Shown piece by piece: positions 22,674 through 35,300 of a stretch of DNA of 64,000 bases (position 1 is its first letter; every line of letters begins with the position of its first letter). Both the position numbers and the translations under genes were made by a program. The notes under the pieces are model-generated. The model worked only from the letters and a program-made list of their open reading frames with translations, was not told where the DNA came from and searched no databases. This DNA comes from Polytrichum commune (lineage: Eukaryota; Streptophyta; Polytrichopsida; Polytrichales; Polytrichaceae), in assembly GCA_950295325.1 (NCBI GenBank), contig OX485806.1, positions 24,426,001 to 24,490,000 on the forward strand. The letters are read 5' to 3'.

Positions 22674-25600
22674 TCTCACGCGTCTGCGCGGCCACCCAAC
22701 AAAGGCCTCCCCCTGCTTCGGCTAAGGCCAGGAGCAGTACACACAGAATTTAGAGGGATAGCTAGATACACATACTCAATACACAACAATCTATATAAGT
22801 CTTGCGAAACAGAAAGTAGAATGAATAGAACCGAATCAGTGCGGCGGTAGCCCAAATGCTGTCATTGAAATGAATTGAATATCATTGGGGACCAATTGCT
22901 CGGGAAAGCATTCAAGGTAATTGATGTATAGCATGTGTAGAAGAATGGCCGCCTGACACAAATGTCCTTGACAGATAAAAAAAAACTCTGAATTTCAAAA
23001 TTTGGAAAGTCAAAAGCCAAAGGTGAGATGAATCGAGAAAGCTTTCTTGTTTGTGCTGCATCAAAAAAATTCAAATGCCTTTTGCCCTCTGAGCTAATTT
23101 GTCCATCGGTCAGGGGATATGTGTTTCGGGACCGACTTATAAACCTCGCACACCGAGGCGGGTTTCTTATCAAACACCATTTTTACAGCGACAATGAACC
23201 TCTATACTCTAGTCACAGACTGGAAATAAAAAGTCACTAGCACTATATCTCGAAAGTTTCTACAGTCTTGTGGCACACAAAAATTAGAAAATTATCTCTT
23301 GAAATCTGCGAGGAGATGTTCCAAATTAAGTTTTCCGAAACAACATCATAGCAAACCCAATCATAAACAGCACGAAATGATAAACAACACTCGTAGATTT
23401 GCCAAGTTTAAGCCTCACCTCACGTAGTTGTTCGCCTGCACAAGAATTCTTGAACCGGCACTCAACACATACTGAATTTACCAGATGAGTCACACATAAA
23501 TTTCTCCGAGCACCAGCACGGACTTCTTGCATATTGGTTGCATTGACCTAAAAAAACTACAGAGCTAGCATGGTGATTCATGACAAAAACCAAAGAATAA
23601 CAAAAAGAAGGCGAGCATAATAATTCATGGAACATGGTGACCATGCAGCTCATCCAGTTAAACTCACCTAGTAGAGAGTAATAGTACTGACTACCACCCG
23701 TAATCCCACTCCTCATGCAAGCTCAAAAGAGAACTTCAAGTTGCCAGACTCTTTGTCGGTCCTTAAAGTGTAAGTCCTCTCCTTTTAAGAATAGCCACCT
23801 TTCTGGAAACCCCAAAGCTTGCAAGACTCATGTGGAAAATGCAAAGTGCCGAATACGCAAGAGATGATGATGACGATTCAGACTGACAACATCCTCTGAC
23901 ATCTAGCCGCCACAACACTGATGTTCTTCTTATTGTTCAATATGCTTCACTTACAAAATGGTAAAAGAAAAGCTGCAAATATATATCTAGAAATTACTAC
24001 TTGGACCTTATAATAGCGATTAGCGAGGACAGTGTCATCAGCAAGAAGAATTCTGCCTAATTTTTTTGTAGAACTTTCCTTAAACTCATATATGAAGACT
24101 GAAGGAACGAGATGATTCTTCACCTCACATAGTAGTCGCCTGCACAACATGGTGACGTCCCTGAGGACATCAGTGCAACATTACATAATACGTCGACACG
24201 TCTTTCGAAACACATAAAGCACCCACGCCCTAAACCAACCTTGCTGTTACTGATGGTGAGGCCCACCAAATCATGGGCTAACATCATTTTGCAAATTAGA
24301 CTGACTGATTGGTAGGGTAGACACCACATCAACCTAACTGGGTTGAAGTAAGAAATGCCCACCATTTCTATGCCCATAAACCAATGCGGCGCAACTCCGA
24401 ATTGACTCACAACATACGCATGACTTTCCCCATAACAGATGGCGAAGCCCACTAAATCATTTTGCAAATCACAGACTGGCTAATCCTAAGGAGATGCATG
24501 CAAATGGGAGAGAGAAACACTTTCTGGAAACCCCAAAGCTTGCAAGACTCACCTGGAAAATGCAAAGACCCCTAATTGTTCAGGGTTAAAAAAATACCTT
24601 GCCCTAGTTGACAAGATGCAGCAAATGGTGACTGCAGGAGATCCGCAACGCCATGGCTGCTCCTTGTCAACCTCTCCGATGTGATGATCCAGCACATCTT
24701 TTGTGCTTGCCACAATTCTTGACTCTACATTGACATCCACTGTTTTTCCTTTTTCCACCTCTTGACACCTAGAGGCATAACATGGTGACATCCCTGAGGA
24801 CATCCCCGCAACACTACACAATACGGCGACACGTCTTTCTGAACATATAAAGCACCCTTCTTTGTCTATGTACAGGACTGTAACTACGTCGTGGAGCTAA
24901 TACCCGAGATGTGCAAGATGAGTTTTGGACACACTTTTGCCTAATGGTAGAAATATCGAGTCAGGATTGTAAGTGACCCTGCTAGTTTATATACACAGAA
25001 GTTGCTGTAAGAGGGTATTTTACCCTCACAACTACCAGAATTTCAAGAGCCACTCATAAATAGGGAGACCTAGAGGCATAACATGGTGACGTCCCTGAGG
25101 ACAGCCCTGCAACATTACAGAATACGTCGACACGTCAATCGAAACATATAAAGCTCCCACGCCCTAAAACTGCCAGACGTCTCCCACAGCGTCCGGATCG
25201 CGACAGATGAAAGTAGCAAACTGGCAACAATCACGGCTAAGGCAGGAGGTTATAAGGGGTGAATTCACAAAAAGGCCCACAGATGGAACACGTCTCCAAG
25301 CTGTGCACGGCATGCTACATGCGGCAAACCCTAACCGAACCCTTAAGCTGTCTTCAAGAAAAGGGGACCGTGCCGCATAACATGGTGACGTCCCCGACTG
25401 CACTAAAACATTACACAAAACGTGGACATGTCTAAAAGCCCTACCTTGCTCGCAACATCGGCCTTCAAAAGCAACGACGCCTCCGACAGCGTCAAGAATG
25501 GCAGGATAAAGTAACATGACCCTAAACCCTTCACAAATGAATTGTTGCTGGCTCATACATCAGTACAGAATTCTAAGCCTGGGTGCTACATTCCACAATT

Positions 25601-26117
25601 GCACCTGTGAGTTACCCAACACTACAATTGTTATTTCCAAAAACTAAGAAGGTCACAGGAGTACACTAAGAGCTGACATTCGCATGCAAATTCGAGAGAA
25701 CAAGCTGGAAACACATTTTGAAACTAACGAGCGTTGGGGAGCCATGGTGTGCGTTTCACATACCTTCCTCAACGAGGCCGACTGTCCAGCTCCTCGGAGG
25801 AGCGCCGCTGCTGGAGAGCTCCGACCTGGAGCAAGAAACCGCCGCCCCCTAATACCAGATCGCCGAATGCGGGAGTGCCTGGAGCCGAGTGCCGAATGCG
25901 GCATCTCCCGAGGTGACGCGAAGACGTCTCTGGGGTTAGGTGCAGGGAACTAATACCCCTGCCGAGAGCCAATAAGCCGACCCCCTAGGACCCATAACCG
26001 CGTCTAAGTGACCTACCAAGCTATACATGTGCACTGACGTGTCTGGGCATGCACTAGCAACGCCGCCAAGGTCTTAACTCTCGGTACCTGCAGAACTTGT
26101 AGGGTTTGCAGTGAATT
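22674..26117. promoter_or_regulatory. Central gene-poor region between divergent CACTA genes, with repeated promoter-like units
   Basis: Lies between the minus-strand TNPA-like gene and the plus-strand genes. Four copies of a unit of about 90 bp occur at 24144-24239, 24775-24862, 25076-25165 and 25372-25445. Each starts AACATGGTGACRTCCC, and the first three contain CATATAAAGC or CACATAAAGC, a TATA-like box. A second repeat (TTTCTGGAAACCCCAAAGC) is present at about 23801 and 24521. Further 5' exons of the TNPA-like gene may be here (for example minus 25930-25760, ending at a GTATGT donor), but I cannot prove them. Bidirectional promoter function is inferred from position. Confidence 0.45.
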
Positions 26118-26423
26118 TCAAATGTGCAATACCTTTTGTGCTGTGTGCTTCTCCGATGTGGGCTGCTCCAACGTCGATGGAAGTGATTGGAGTGCCTCCA
26201 CGGGCTTCAGGAATCGCTGGCTACGGCGCAACTGCGTTGTGGGTATCGGAGGCTTCTCCTTCATGGTTGAGGCTCCGGGGGAGACCCTGGCAACTTGTTC
26301 GACAAAGTTGTTGAAGATTGATACAGCAGCGTCATTCACGCTCATTTGTTGCACCTGCGCAGGTAATGTGTTTAGGGTTACAACACCAGAATCAGGCAAT
26401 GCGATTTGTGGGTTTAATGCCAT
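26104..26423 (-). CDS. Small hypothetical exon in the CACTA element
   Basis: An ATG at 26423 opens about 100 codons (MALNPQIALPDSGVV to TSEKHTAQK) and runs into an AAG|GTATTG splice-donor-like site near 26120. Composition is protein-like (helical part QQMSVNDAAVSIFNNFVEQVA, basic part QLRRSQRFLKPVEAL), and no stop interrupts it. I do not recognise a domain. It is divergent from the Cys-rich ORF at 26779 and could be the first exon of the TNPA-like gene, which runs the same way, or a separate small gene. Confidence 0.4.
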
Positions 26424-26778
26424 GATGATATGAACTCTCTTTTGCAAAATGCCCTAAAGTAGGGTTTCGAAAAAACCCATACATGAAGTGCATGGGCCCT
26501 TCGCTGTTTGTACTGCTTGTAGATGAAACGTGGTCGAATCTACGGCGACTAAAGAGGTATAGGTGCAGGATGTAGGGAATGGGTCAACATTATGGACTAA
26601 TCTAATTGATGTCATAAAAGTCACTGACAATTCCAAGAGACACGGTGACATGCACGTGCTGACAGATATGTCATTAAGAACACGACGACGTCACCTATAA
26701 CGTCAATGTCCACGTCTGCAAGCTGCTTGCGGCATGCTTCATTGTCAATAATGCTTGTGCACTGGGGCTTATTTGCAG

Positions 26779-27988
26779 ATGAAGCATGTGTGTTCCAAGA
26801 CGAAGAAGCCCTGTGACTGCTTATGTCACGATTGTGGCCGTGATAGGTGGGGCTGCCTTAAACCACCTTGCATATGTCCGTTGCAGGTGATATGCACCTT
26901 CGGGTTGGATTTCGCCGTGCGCAAACAACGTTTAAAGTGCAAGTGCCGCTTGAAGAACGGTCGGGTGCTTCCAAGGTGGATGTCGCAACCCTTGCTAGCC
27001 CCCTTAGCAATCTTGCCAATTTTCTTTTCTAGCAAAGGTTACGAGCGCTAACCCTTCGCATACCGCCATGCTAATGGTTAGCTCCTCTTACCCCGGACCA
27101 TTAATTCAAAGGAGGGGAACCAACCCTCCTACTTTGCTTTCGGGACTCACCCCTTAATCGGTAACCCATTTCTTCGATGTGGACTTCCATCCATGGAAGT
27201 CCAATCCTATGTTCATCATCGCGTTGCCGGAGCAACACTACAACAACCCGAACCATACTAGGCAACTATGGCCTCACAATGGGCCAATGCCCATGAAGGC
27301 CGTGCCGTTCGGCCTCGGGTGGGTGAGGCCACACCACCTCACCCATATAAGCCTCTAGGACTCTACACGGAGCCCCTACCCCACCGCCAACCAACCTCTT
27401 GTCTCTCTACCAAGAGTTGGGGCCAAGTGGACATTTTCCCTTAGCTGCTGGGCCTAGAACCCCCCCAGCAGCTTCAGACCATCATAACTTCCTTGTATGA
27501 TGTCTGATCATAACAACCAACCACTCCATCCTCATCTACGCTTCACGTAGATGCCGATGGACTCCTCGCTTGCCCCATTCGGGCAAGTCATGAGGAAGTT
27601 ATGCCTGTTTGAACCTTGGCAGTCCCGGGAATCACTCCCAGGCACTGCTGTACCAGGGCGCTGTCCCGGGACAGCACCCCACTCAAATGGCCATAACTCC
27701 TAGCTCACACCTCCGATTGAGGTGATCTTGAGCATTCTAGAATCACCACGCCATGAGCTACGCATAGCTCATGGCCTCACCCTCATGCCTCCTAGTCTTT
27801 GTGGGTGGGAGGCGTTCCCAACGCCCGGGGCCCTCACCCACACTAGGATCACTTGGGCCCTCTCACCAACGGCGCCACAAGTCCCGGGTGTCACTCCGGG
27901 GTCCCCCTTGTGCCCATGGTGTTTCGGGCACTCCTCATGGAGAGGTGCGCGACAGTGGATGTGCAAGTGCAAAGTCAAGGCGACTTGA
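26779..27988 (+). CDS. Cys-rich 76-residue ORF in the CACTA, split by a solo LTR
   Basis: The ORF starts at an ATG right after an AG (TTTGCAG|ATG), so it may be an internal exon. The first part is 26779-26980. A solo LTR (26981-27954) and its duplicated GTGGA follow, and the frame resumes at 27960 to a TGA at 27986-27988. Removing the insertion gives an unbroken frame of 76 codons with about 14 Cys, in pairs such as CDCLCHDC, CICP and KCKC, and many Lys/Arg. This looks like a zinc-binding or CXC-type DNA-binding motif, but it does not match a family I know. The clean frame across the insertion is the main evidence that it was coding. Function unknown. Confidence 0.45.
26981..27954 (-). mobile_element. 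Solo LTR (974 bp), same family as the LTRs at 29952 and 36028
   Basis: Starts TGTCGCAACCC and ends GCGCGACA, and is bracketed by the 5-bp duplication GTGGA at 26976-26980 and 27955-27959. It aligns along its whole length with the two 978-bp LTRs further right but carries scattered substitutions, so it is an older insertion. By comparison with the complete element, whose genes read on the minus strand, it is in the minus orientation. The ORFs inside are incidental. It arose by LTR-LTR recombination that removed the internal part. Confidence 0.95.
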
Positions 27989-28185
27989 TTTTTGGTAAAT
28001 GCCTATCAGACCTCTGCATAACGCAATGACGTCTTCGTGGATGTCATCGTAAATGTTGCCAAGGACATCTGTAGTTAAAATGTCTTGTCGTAAAGAACAT
28101 TCTTAGCGATATTCTGAGAGTGTGTACATCTGAAGGTGTAATGTGACACGATTACAGGGCCTCCAAGCCGTACTACCCCGTACCC

Positions 28186-28614
28186 ATGGCGCTGCAAGAG
28201 GAGGCTGGATCCGATGTCTCATCCGTGGGCGAGTGCGATTATCCATATGAACCGTGTCCTTTCGAAGAATACGAACAAGAGCTGAGCACTCACTTGCATG
28301 AACCGTATCCTTTCGAAGAATACGAACAACAGCTGAGCACTTACTTACAACGGCTAGCGCTTCTCCATAGAGAACACATGTATTTTGTCGAAAGTGGGCT
28401 CCTCAATGAGCATGATTTCTTGCCAGAGACGATGGAAGATGTCTACAACACGAACCTCTATAGCATGTCCTGGTTCTACGAGGGTTGTTACCCATTTGAC
28501 ACTTGGGAGGACAACTACGACCACTGGCTTTATGACCAAGTGTTTTTGGCAATGAAACGTGGCGATGATCTGGTGCCATCTTGGAGACGTGGAACCGCAA
28601 CACTGTCATCTTGA
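28186..28614 (+). CDS. Hypothetical acidic protein with a 17-residue tandem duplication
   Basis: ATG in a good context (CCCATGGCG), 142 codons, stop at 28612-28614. Acidic and aromatic (Tyr/Trp-rich). Residues about 23-57 contain two near-identical units, EPCPFEEYEQELSTHLH and EPYPFEEYEQQLSTYLQ. The rest (SWFYEGCYPFDTWEDNY) has no recognised domain, signal peptide or membrane segment. It lies 0.7 kb upstream of the transposase start on the same strand and may be an accessory CACTA gene or an early exon. The internal repeat at both DNA and protein level supports a true coding region, but the function is unknown. Confidence 0.5.
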   Translation: MALQEEAGSDVSSVGECDYPYEPCPFEEYEQELSTHLHEPYPFEEYEQQLSTYLQRLALLHREHMYFVESGLLNEHDFLPETMEDVYNTNLYSMSWFYEGCYPFDTWEDNYDHWLYDQVFLAMKRGDDLVPSWRRGTATLSS

Positions 28615-29339
28615 TCATCCATTCGTGAAAATGAATACGATCCGCGTGGATGTACCTCTGTTGAAGGAGGACATCTTTCATGACGTGAGGATGTTGAAGC
28701 GTGTCTGTGGGAACACGATTGCGTTAGAGACTGCTATGCAGGCCATTGCGTAAAACATCCCCATTGACGCGGAATGGTTCAACCGGATAGAGGTTTCGCG
28801 GTGCCCTAAAGTAGAGTAGCCCAGGACAAGTAGACATGGATTGTGGTTGGCGACGCTTCATGCGCAAATTAATCCACAGTCCTAAATAGAGACATAGTTC
28901 GAATGTACAGTTGCTTGCAAAGTTGCACATGCTTTGCCTCTGTAAAGACTATCTCATAAGTTCAGTGTACAAGCATGTGCGTTTTATCCTTTCTGGATTT
29001 TTTATGGATTTTGGGCACTTCAATCTTGATGCAATGGTTACTACATCCATGACTCAATTTTGAAGTGCAGAACAAAGGATTACACGGGAAACAAAAACTT
29101 GTAAGTATTGTCCACGTCCACAGACGTTGGGATGTCTGTTGGGACGTCCGCAAGGATGCCTTGAATAACCACAAAGCGTTCGCATGGACATAGTCGTAGA
29201 CGTTGTCGCGGACATGGTGACGTTTCGCATCAGTATGCATTACTGAACTCCTGCATCTAAGTGCTTTGTGAGTTCAGTTGCGTTTTTTAGAGCATTCTAA
29301 CACACAATTTATATATGTCAGACTTGCAACGTTGGCGCC
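28615..29339. other. Gene-free stretch upstream of the CACTA transposase
   Basis: No supported ORF. Contains several GACGTC/GACATCC-type words (about 29105-29225), AT-rich sequence and a possible TATA-like ATTTATATATG at about 29308-29318, 22-32 bp before the TNP2 start codon. Confidence 0.4.
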
Positions 29340-32300
29340 ATGAGTACCAAAAGGCATGGCAGGGGCGCACGTATCCGCGTTGATGGAGATGGCCGCACTA
29401 AACGTCACATCCCCCTTGGGGACCTCATACTACAGACAGAGCTACGAGTGGCGACGTCGCAGAACATAGCATCATACCCATGCCCCTGCCGAGACTGTAA
29501 TGGCAGTCGGCGCAGGCACATAGACGTCATCCGGGAGCACCACCGAAAAGTGGGCAGACACCCTTGTTTGTCTTTTTCCATGGTAGGGGGAGACCCAACG
29601 AACGGATATCCAGAAGATGGTGTGTGGGTGGACGACATTGCATATGACGACGACGTCGTCGAAGACGCTCCCAACATCCACGGCGATGTCCTGGCGGACG
29701 TCGGCGGAGACGTTACAGAAGGTCATCATGTTACTGAAGACGGTGCACCACTGGATGCAAATCACGACATCCAGCGGCAGGTTATGGAGGCGCTGGACCG
29801 AGGCGACGCATTGCACAGAGATGCAGATGGGCAGCAGCATGTGGAAGATGGCGATGACCTTGACAGCGAGATTGTTGATGGTTTGCATCGGTTGTATGAA
29901 CAGGCCACCACTCCCTTGTACACGGGATCCAAGACCAGTGTTGTGTCAGCCTGTCGCAACCCTTGCTAGCCCCCCCTTGACCATCTTGCCAATTTTCAAT
30001 TCTAGCAAAGGTTACGAGTCGCTAACCCTTCGCATACCGCCATGCTAATGGTTAGCTCCTCTAACCCCGGACCATTAGTTCATAGGAGGGGAACCAACCC
30101 TCCTACTTTGATTTCGGGACTCACCCCTTTAATCGGTAACCCATTTCCCCAATGTGGACTTCCATCCATGGAAGTCCAATCTTATGTTGATCATTGCGTT
30201 GCCGGAGCAACACTACAACAACCCGAAGCATACTAGGCAACTATGGCCTCACAATAGGCCAAAGCCCATGGAGGCCTTGCCGTTCGGCCTCGGGTGGGTG
30301 AGGCCACACCACCTCACCCATATAAGCCTCTAGGACTCTACGCGGGGCCCCTACCCCACCGTCAACCAACCTCTTGTCTCTCTACCAAGAGTTGGGGCCA
30401 AGTGGACATTTTCCCCTTAGCCGCTGGGCCTAGAAGCCCCCCACAGCTTCAGACCATCATAACTTCCTTGTATGATGTCTGATGCTAACACTTGACCACT
30501 CCATCTTCATCTACGCTTCACGTAGATGCCGATGGACTCCTCACTTGCCCCATTTGGGCAAGTCGTGAGGAAGTTATGCCTGTTTGAACCTTGGCAGTCC
30601 CGGGAATCACTCCCAGGCACTGCTGTACCAGGGCGCTGTCCCGGGACAGCGCCCCACTCAAATGGCCATAACTCCTAGCTCACACCTCCGATTGAGGTGT
30701 TCTTGAGCATTCTAGAATCACCACGCCATGAGCTACGCATAGCTCATGGCCTTACCCTTGTGCCTCCTAGTCTCCGTGGGTGGGAGGCGTTCCCAACGCC
30801 CGGGGCCCTCACCCACACTAGGATCACTTGGGCCCTCTCACCAACGGCGCCACAAGTCCCGGGTGTCACTCCGGGGTCCCCCTTGTGCCCATGGTGCTTC
30901 GGGCACTCCTCATGGAGAGGTGCGCGACACTCACCCCCACCAAACGGAGTCGATGCCCTCATCGACTATACTCGTAGTCGGCACACCAATTCTCAAGTTG
31001 CCATCCTCTATGGTGCGGCATTGTGTTTACCTTAGGGCGCGACCCCCACAATGCATCTTCAAATTTGGCATAGTCCCAAAGGTGTCGTTCCTAGGTGGTC
31101 CGTTAGCGACCTTGGATCTCTCATCCAAGGACCTAACCTATACTAGACCCACCTACTTTGGGACTCACTTGGGTTGCCCCTCCTTTGGGGCCTCCCCCGT
31201 TAGGCTCCACTAGCCTAACGTGACACATCTAGGCGAGACCTCAACGCTTCCACTAAGTTGTCTCGGTTGCAACTCCGAGATGGCTTTCCATTGTTAAGCC
31301 ACGCCTCGATCGCACGGGGGTGATGCCCAGTCCCGCCCGACTTGGTTCCCACTTTGCTCTTTCGAGACATGGGTTCATGACTCCCATGCGCCAACTTTCG
31401 TTCGCTCGCGGGTAGCACTTTTATGAGCACGCGCCATCACCTTGTCCCCGCCCGGACAAGCCCACAACTAAGAAGTTTCTTGGTTGTATCCAAGGCCCCT
31501 CCAAGCCATGGCCCCCAATTACTCGGCTTACCCAACCTAGTTTGGCATGTCTATTCCCCCTCTTCCATTAACCAAGCACAAGTACAAGACTAGGACCTCA
31601 TCTCATACTTTTCTCTTTGCACCACTAAAGTTTGGACTTTATTCCCTCAAGCCAAAGAACAAGTTCATGTTGTGGAGCAATTAACCTCGAAGCTAAGTGT
31701 GCTACTAGCGTCTCTCCCCCACTAAAGGAGATTGATGTCCTCATCAATGCCTACGCTTCATTTTATTGGAATGTCTAGCCTTAGTTTCTTCAAAGTGCTT
31801 CACCAATTCATTGGTGTTCACCATGTCTCTTGCCGCCACCCAAGTGGTTTCTTTCTCATGGTATCCTCACCATTTCACCAAGTAGTCCTTTGTACATTTT
31901 CTTTCATTTTCACTTGGGCTTCCTACACTTGAGGATGCCCTCTTACCTCATGTTCCAAATGACCTCCACAAGGTCGGGATGTGGCCTAATCACTTGCTTG
32001 TGATCGGGCCACAAGGTGGCGTCCTAAAATGACTTTCGTAATGAGACATGAAATGTCGGATGCACTTTGATCTCCGGCGGCAATTCCAACTTATACATGT
32101 CCTTGAACACTTGTTCCACCATGGAAAACGAAGCTCCAATTTTGGACATGAACTTTTGGAGTGAGGCCTTCCGGCTAAGTGAAGTTGTTCACCTTCAACA
32201 ACCTTTTTGGCCCACACTTCGCGTCTTCCGGCATTGACTAGCACTTCGTAGCACCTTCGGGCTTTCTCCACCAACAACTTGGTCATCTCCAAGACTTGTT

Positions 32301-35300
32301 TACCATCCTTGGCCAAGTCCTCACCAACTTGGTTGAACTCTAGTGTTGAATGTGCCCCCTCGAGAGCTAGGTTAATAGGTTGGAGCGCATCCACTCCATA
32401 AGCCACCATGAAAGACCACCCCTTGGTAGCCAAGTGCGTGGCTACCTTGCAATTACACTCCGCTCGACCCACATAGTCCGCCCAATCTCTTTGGTCCGCC
32501 CCCACCAAGTTCCTCAAGTATTGCTTAAAGACTCCATTCACATGCTCCGCTTTCCCATTCATTTGGGAATGCAAGGCCGTGCTAAACCTTAGTTTCATTC
32601 CGACCTCCTTAGAGAAATGCATTGAAAATGCACTTGTGAACTTTGGATCTTGATCCCACACAATCACTCTTGGCAACCCGTGGTGCCTCAACCATCTTTT
32701 GAGAAAAGGCTATGCGGTCTCCAACGCGGTGGCGGTTCCCACAATCGGCACCATGTGTGCCCACTTGGCAAACCGCTCTACCATCAACAAGATGGCATCA
32801 TACCCATGTGACTCCGGCAAACTTGCGATCAAGTCCATGCACATACTATGCCATGGCGCCGACGGGATAGGCAACGGTTGCAAGAAACCGCCTTGCTTTT
32901 GGTAAGAGGCTCGATTCCCTTGGCACTTTATTCACGCCTTCACAAAGTGGGTTATATCCTCCTTTATGCACCCCCAATGGTACCTCTTTGACACCATTCT
33001 ATGGCGGCTTTTTCTTTCTCCTCTATGGCCGGCAATAGGACTATCATATTCCTCCTTCAAAACCGATAGCCTCAACTTGCCTTGTGGCACATACACCCAA
33101 CTTTGCTTGCACTTGAACAATCCGTCCACCAACTTAACCTCTTTGAGCACCGTGCTCTTGCGAAGCTCACCTCAAAGCTTTTGTGCTTTGGGGTAGTTAA
33201 TTTACCCCTCCCGTATCTTGCATCACAAGTTTCCTTTGCCGGCACACATTAGCCACAAGGTTTGGATGGTTCTCATTGCTTGGAACTCTTCCGGTCTACT
33301 TCGCGCATCCGGCACCACATTTCCATGGTCCGGTTTGTGGATCAAATCCACCTCCATAAGCGCCCAACTATCATGCCACCGCAATGACTTGGCGCTCACT
33401 TGCGCATGTATGTTAAAATACTTTTAGGACACATTGTCCATGTAGACCTTTGCTTTGTGCGACCCCAAATAGTGTCGCCACGTCTTCAAGCAATGCACTA
33501 CGGCAAAGAAGTTCTTTGTCATCAGTTGGTTGTCTTCTTTGACAACCATCGAGCTTCATGCTCCCAAATGCAATGGCCATCCATCGTACACATAATCTAC
33601 CATTGGCAAAGGCACTCACCCCCTTATGCACCTCAAAAGGCTTGTCAAGCTCCGCGAACTTGAGCACGGGCGGCGAAGAGAACTTGCTCTTAAGCTCCCC
33701 AAAGACTCGTGACAAACATCATCCCACTCTTGGGATACCCATTTCTTCCACAAGTCGGACAAGGTGGGAGAACCATCGAGCTTTATGCTCTCATATGCAA
33801 TGGCCATCCATCTTGCATCAACATCCGCCAATGGTAAAGTCACTCGCCCCCCGTATGCACCTCAAAAGGTTTTTCAAGCTCCGCGAACTTGAACACGGGT
33901 GGCAAAGAGGAACTTGGTCTTAAGCTCCTCAAAGACTTGGTGGCAAGGCTCATCCCACTCTTGGGATAGCCATTTCTTGCACAAGTTGGACAAGCTTCTA
34001 CAACCATGGAGCTTAATGCTCCTATAAGCAATGGTCATCCATCTTGGATCAACATCCGCCAATGGTAAAGTCCTTCGCCTTCATGTGCACCTCAACATGC
34101 TCATGAAAACCCGGAAACTTAACCACATGTTGTGAAGAGAACTTACTCTTGAGCTCCCCAAAGGCTTGGTGACAAGGCTCATCCCACTCTTGGGATAGCC
34201 ATTTTTTCCAACATGTTGACTAAGGTTCTAGCAACCTTAGAAAAACCATGAATGAAGTGGTGGTAGTAGTTGTCTAGGCCAACAAATGACCTTAGCCCTT
34301 TTCTTGAATCAAGGGCCAATTCTCTTCTTGGATTGCCTTGACATTCTTCATGTTCGTCCACCAACTTCCTTTGTCACCACATACCTCAAGAACTCAATCT
34401 CTCGTTGAGCAAAGTTATTTTTCACTTCTTGGCGGTAACTTTTTGGGCAACACATTGGTGAATACATCCTTGTATCTCACCAACATCCCACCAATGTGGT
34501 TTGGAGGAGGCCCATCTTTCCTAGCCTCCCCATACATTCCTTGGAGTTGCTCCAATTGAACCACGACCATTATGTTTTCTATTTTTCATTTGGTCCATTA
34601 AGACCAAATTCAACTTGGGTCCTCCTACCATAGGAGTCCTTGTCAATTTGAACTTCAATTCTTTGCCATTATGACACATCATAATGCACCGCAAGCTCAC
34701 CGGCTTGCATCTCACATCTATCATGTGAGTTTCAAAGTAGGCGGCCTTCACAATGACATGCATTTCATCTATTTCACATGGTGTGAAATTTTGACAAAAA
34801 TCCAATGTCCCACATTGAAAGGTTACATGCATCGCGGCCTCCTTTGTCTCATGCGGTTCGCCCTTTCCAAACCGCACCTTGGTGGGCTTGCTTTCTCTAT
34901 CAATCGGCAAGCCCCAACTCCCTTGTGAGTTTTGGGCTCAAGAAGGAATGGTAGCCTCTTTGGCAACACATGAGACATTTCTCCCATTCATTGAGCCTCA
35001 AGGTACAAAAGATTTGGCCTTGGCTTAAGGCTACTAGCCTTGGCCACAATGCCATTGTCTTACATTCGGTCCTCGGCAACTTGGCTTGGCTTGGTCCGCA
35101 AAGCCAACTTTAAACATTTCGTCCGCGGGACAAATTGGGTTGGTGCCACAAAACCAATTTCTAATAGCTTGTCCGCAAAACAAACATGTTTTGCCTTGGT
35201 AGCACAAAGCCACCTTCCCACACTCCGTCCGCGGCACGAACATGAATTGCCTTAGTAGGACAAACCCACCTCCCAACATTCCGTCCGCGGCACAAGTATG

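Noticed and set aside
23326-25904. Short minus-strand ORFs in the central CACTA region
   Set aside because: Cys/Ser-rich translations with no clean splice connection; may include exons of the TNPA-like gene but cannot be supported.
30697-31213. ORFs in the LTRs (also at 27722 and 36773)
   Set aside because: Repeated in all LTR copies, no start context or domain; they follow LTR base composition and are not conserved beyond nucleotide identity.
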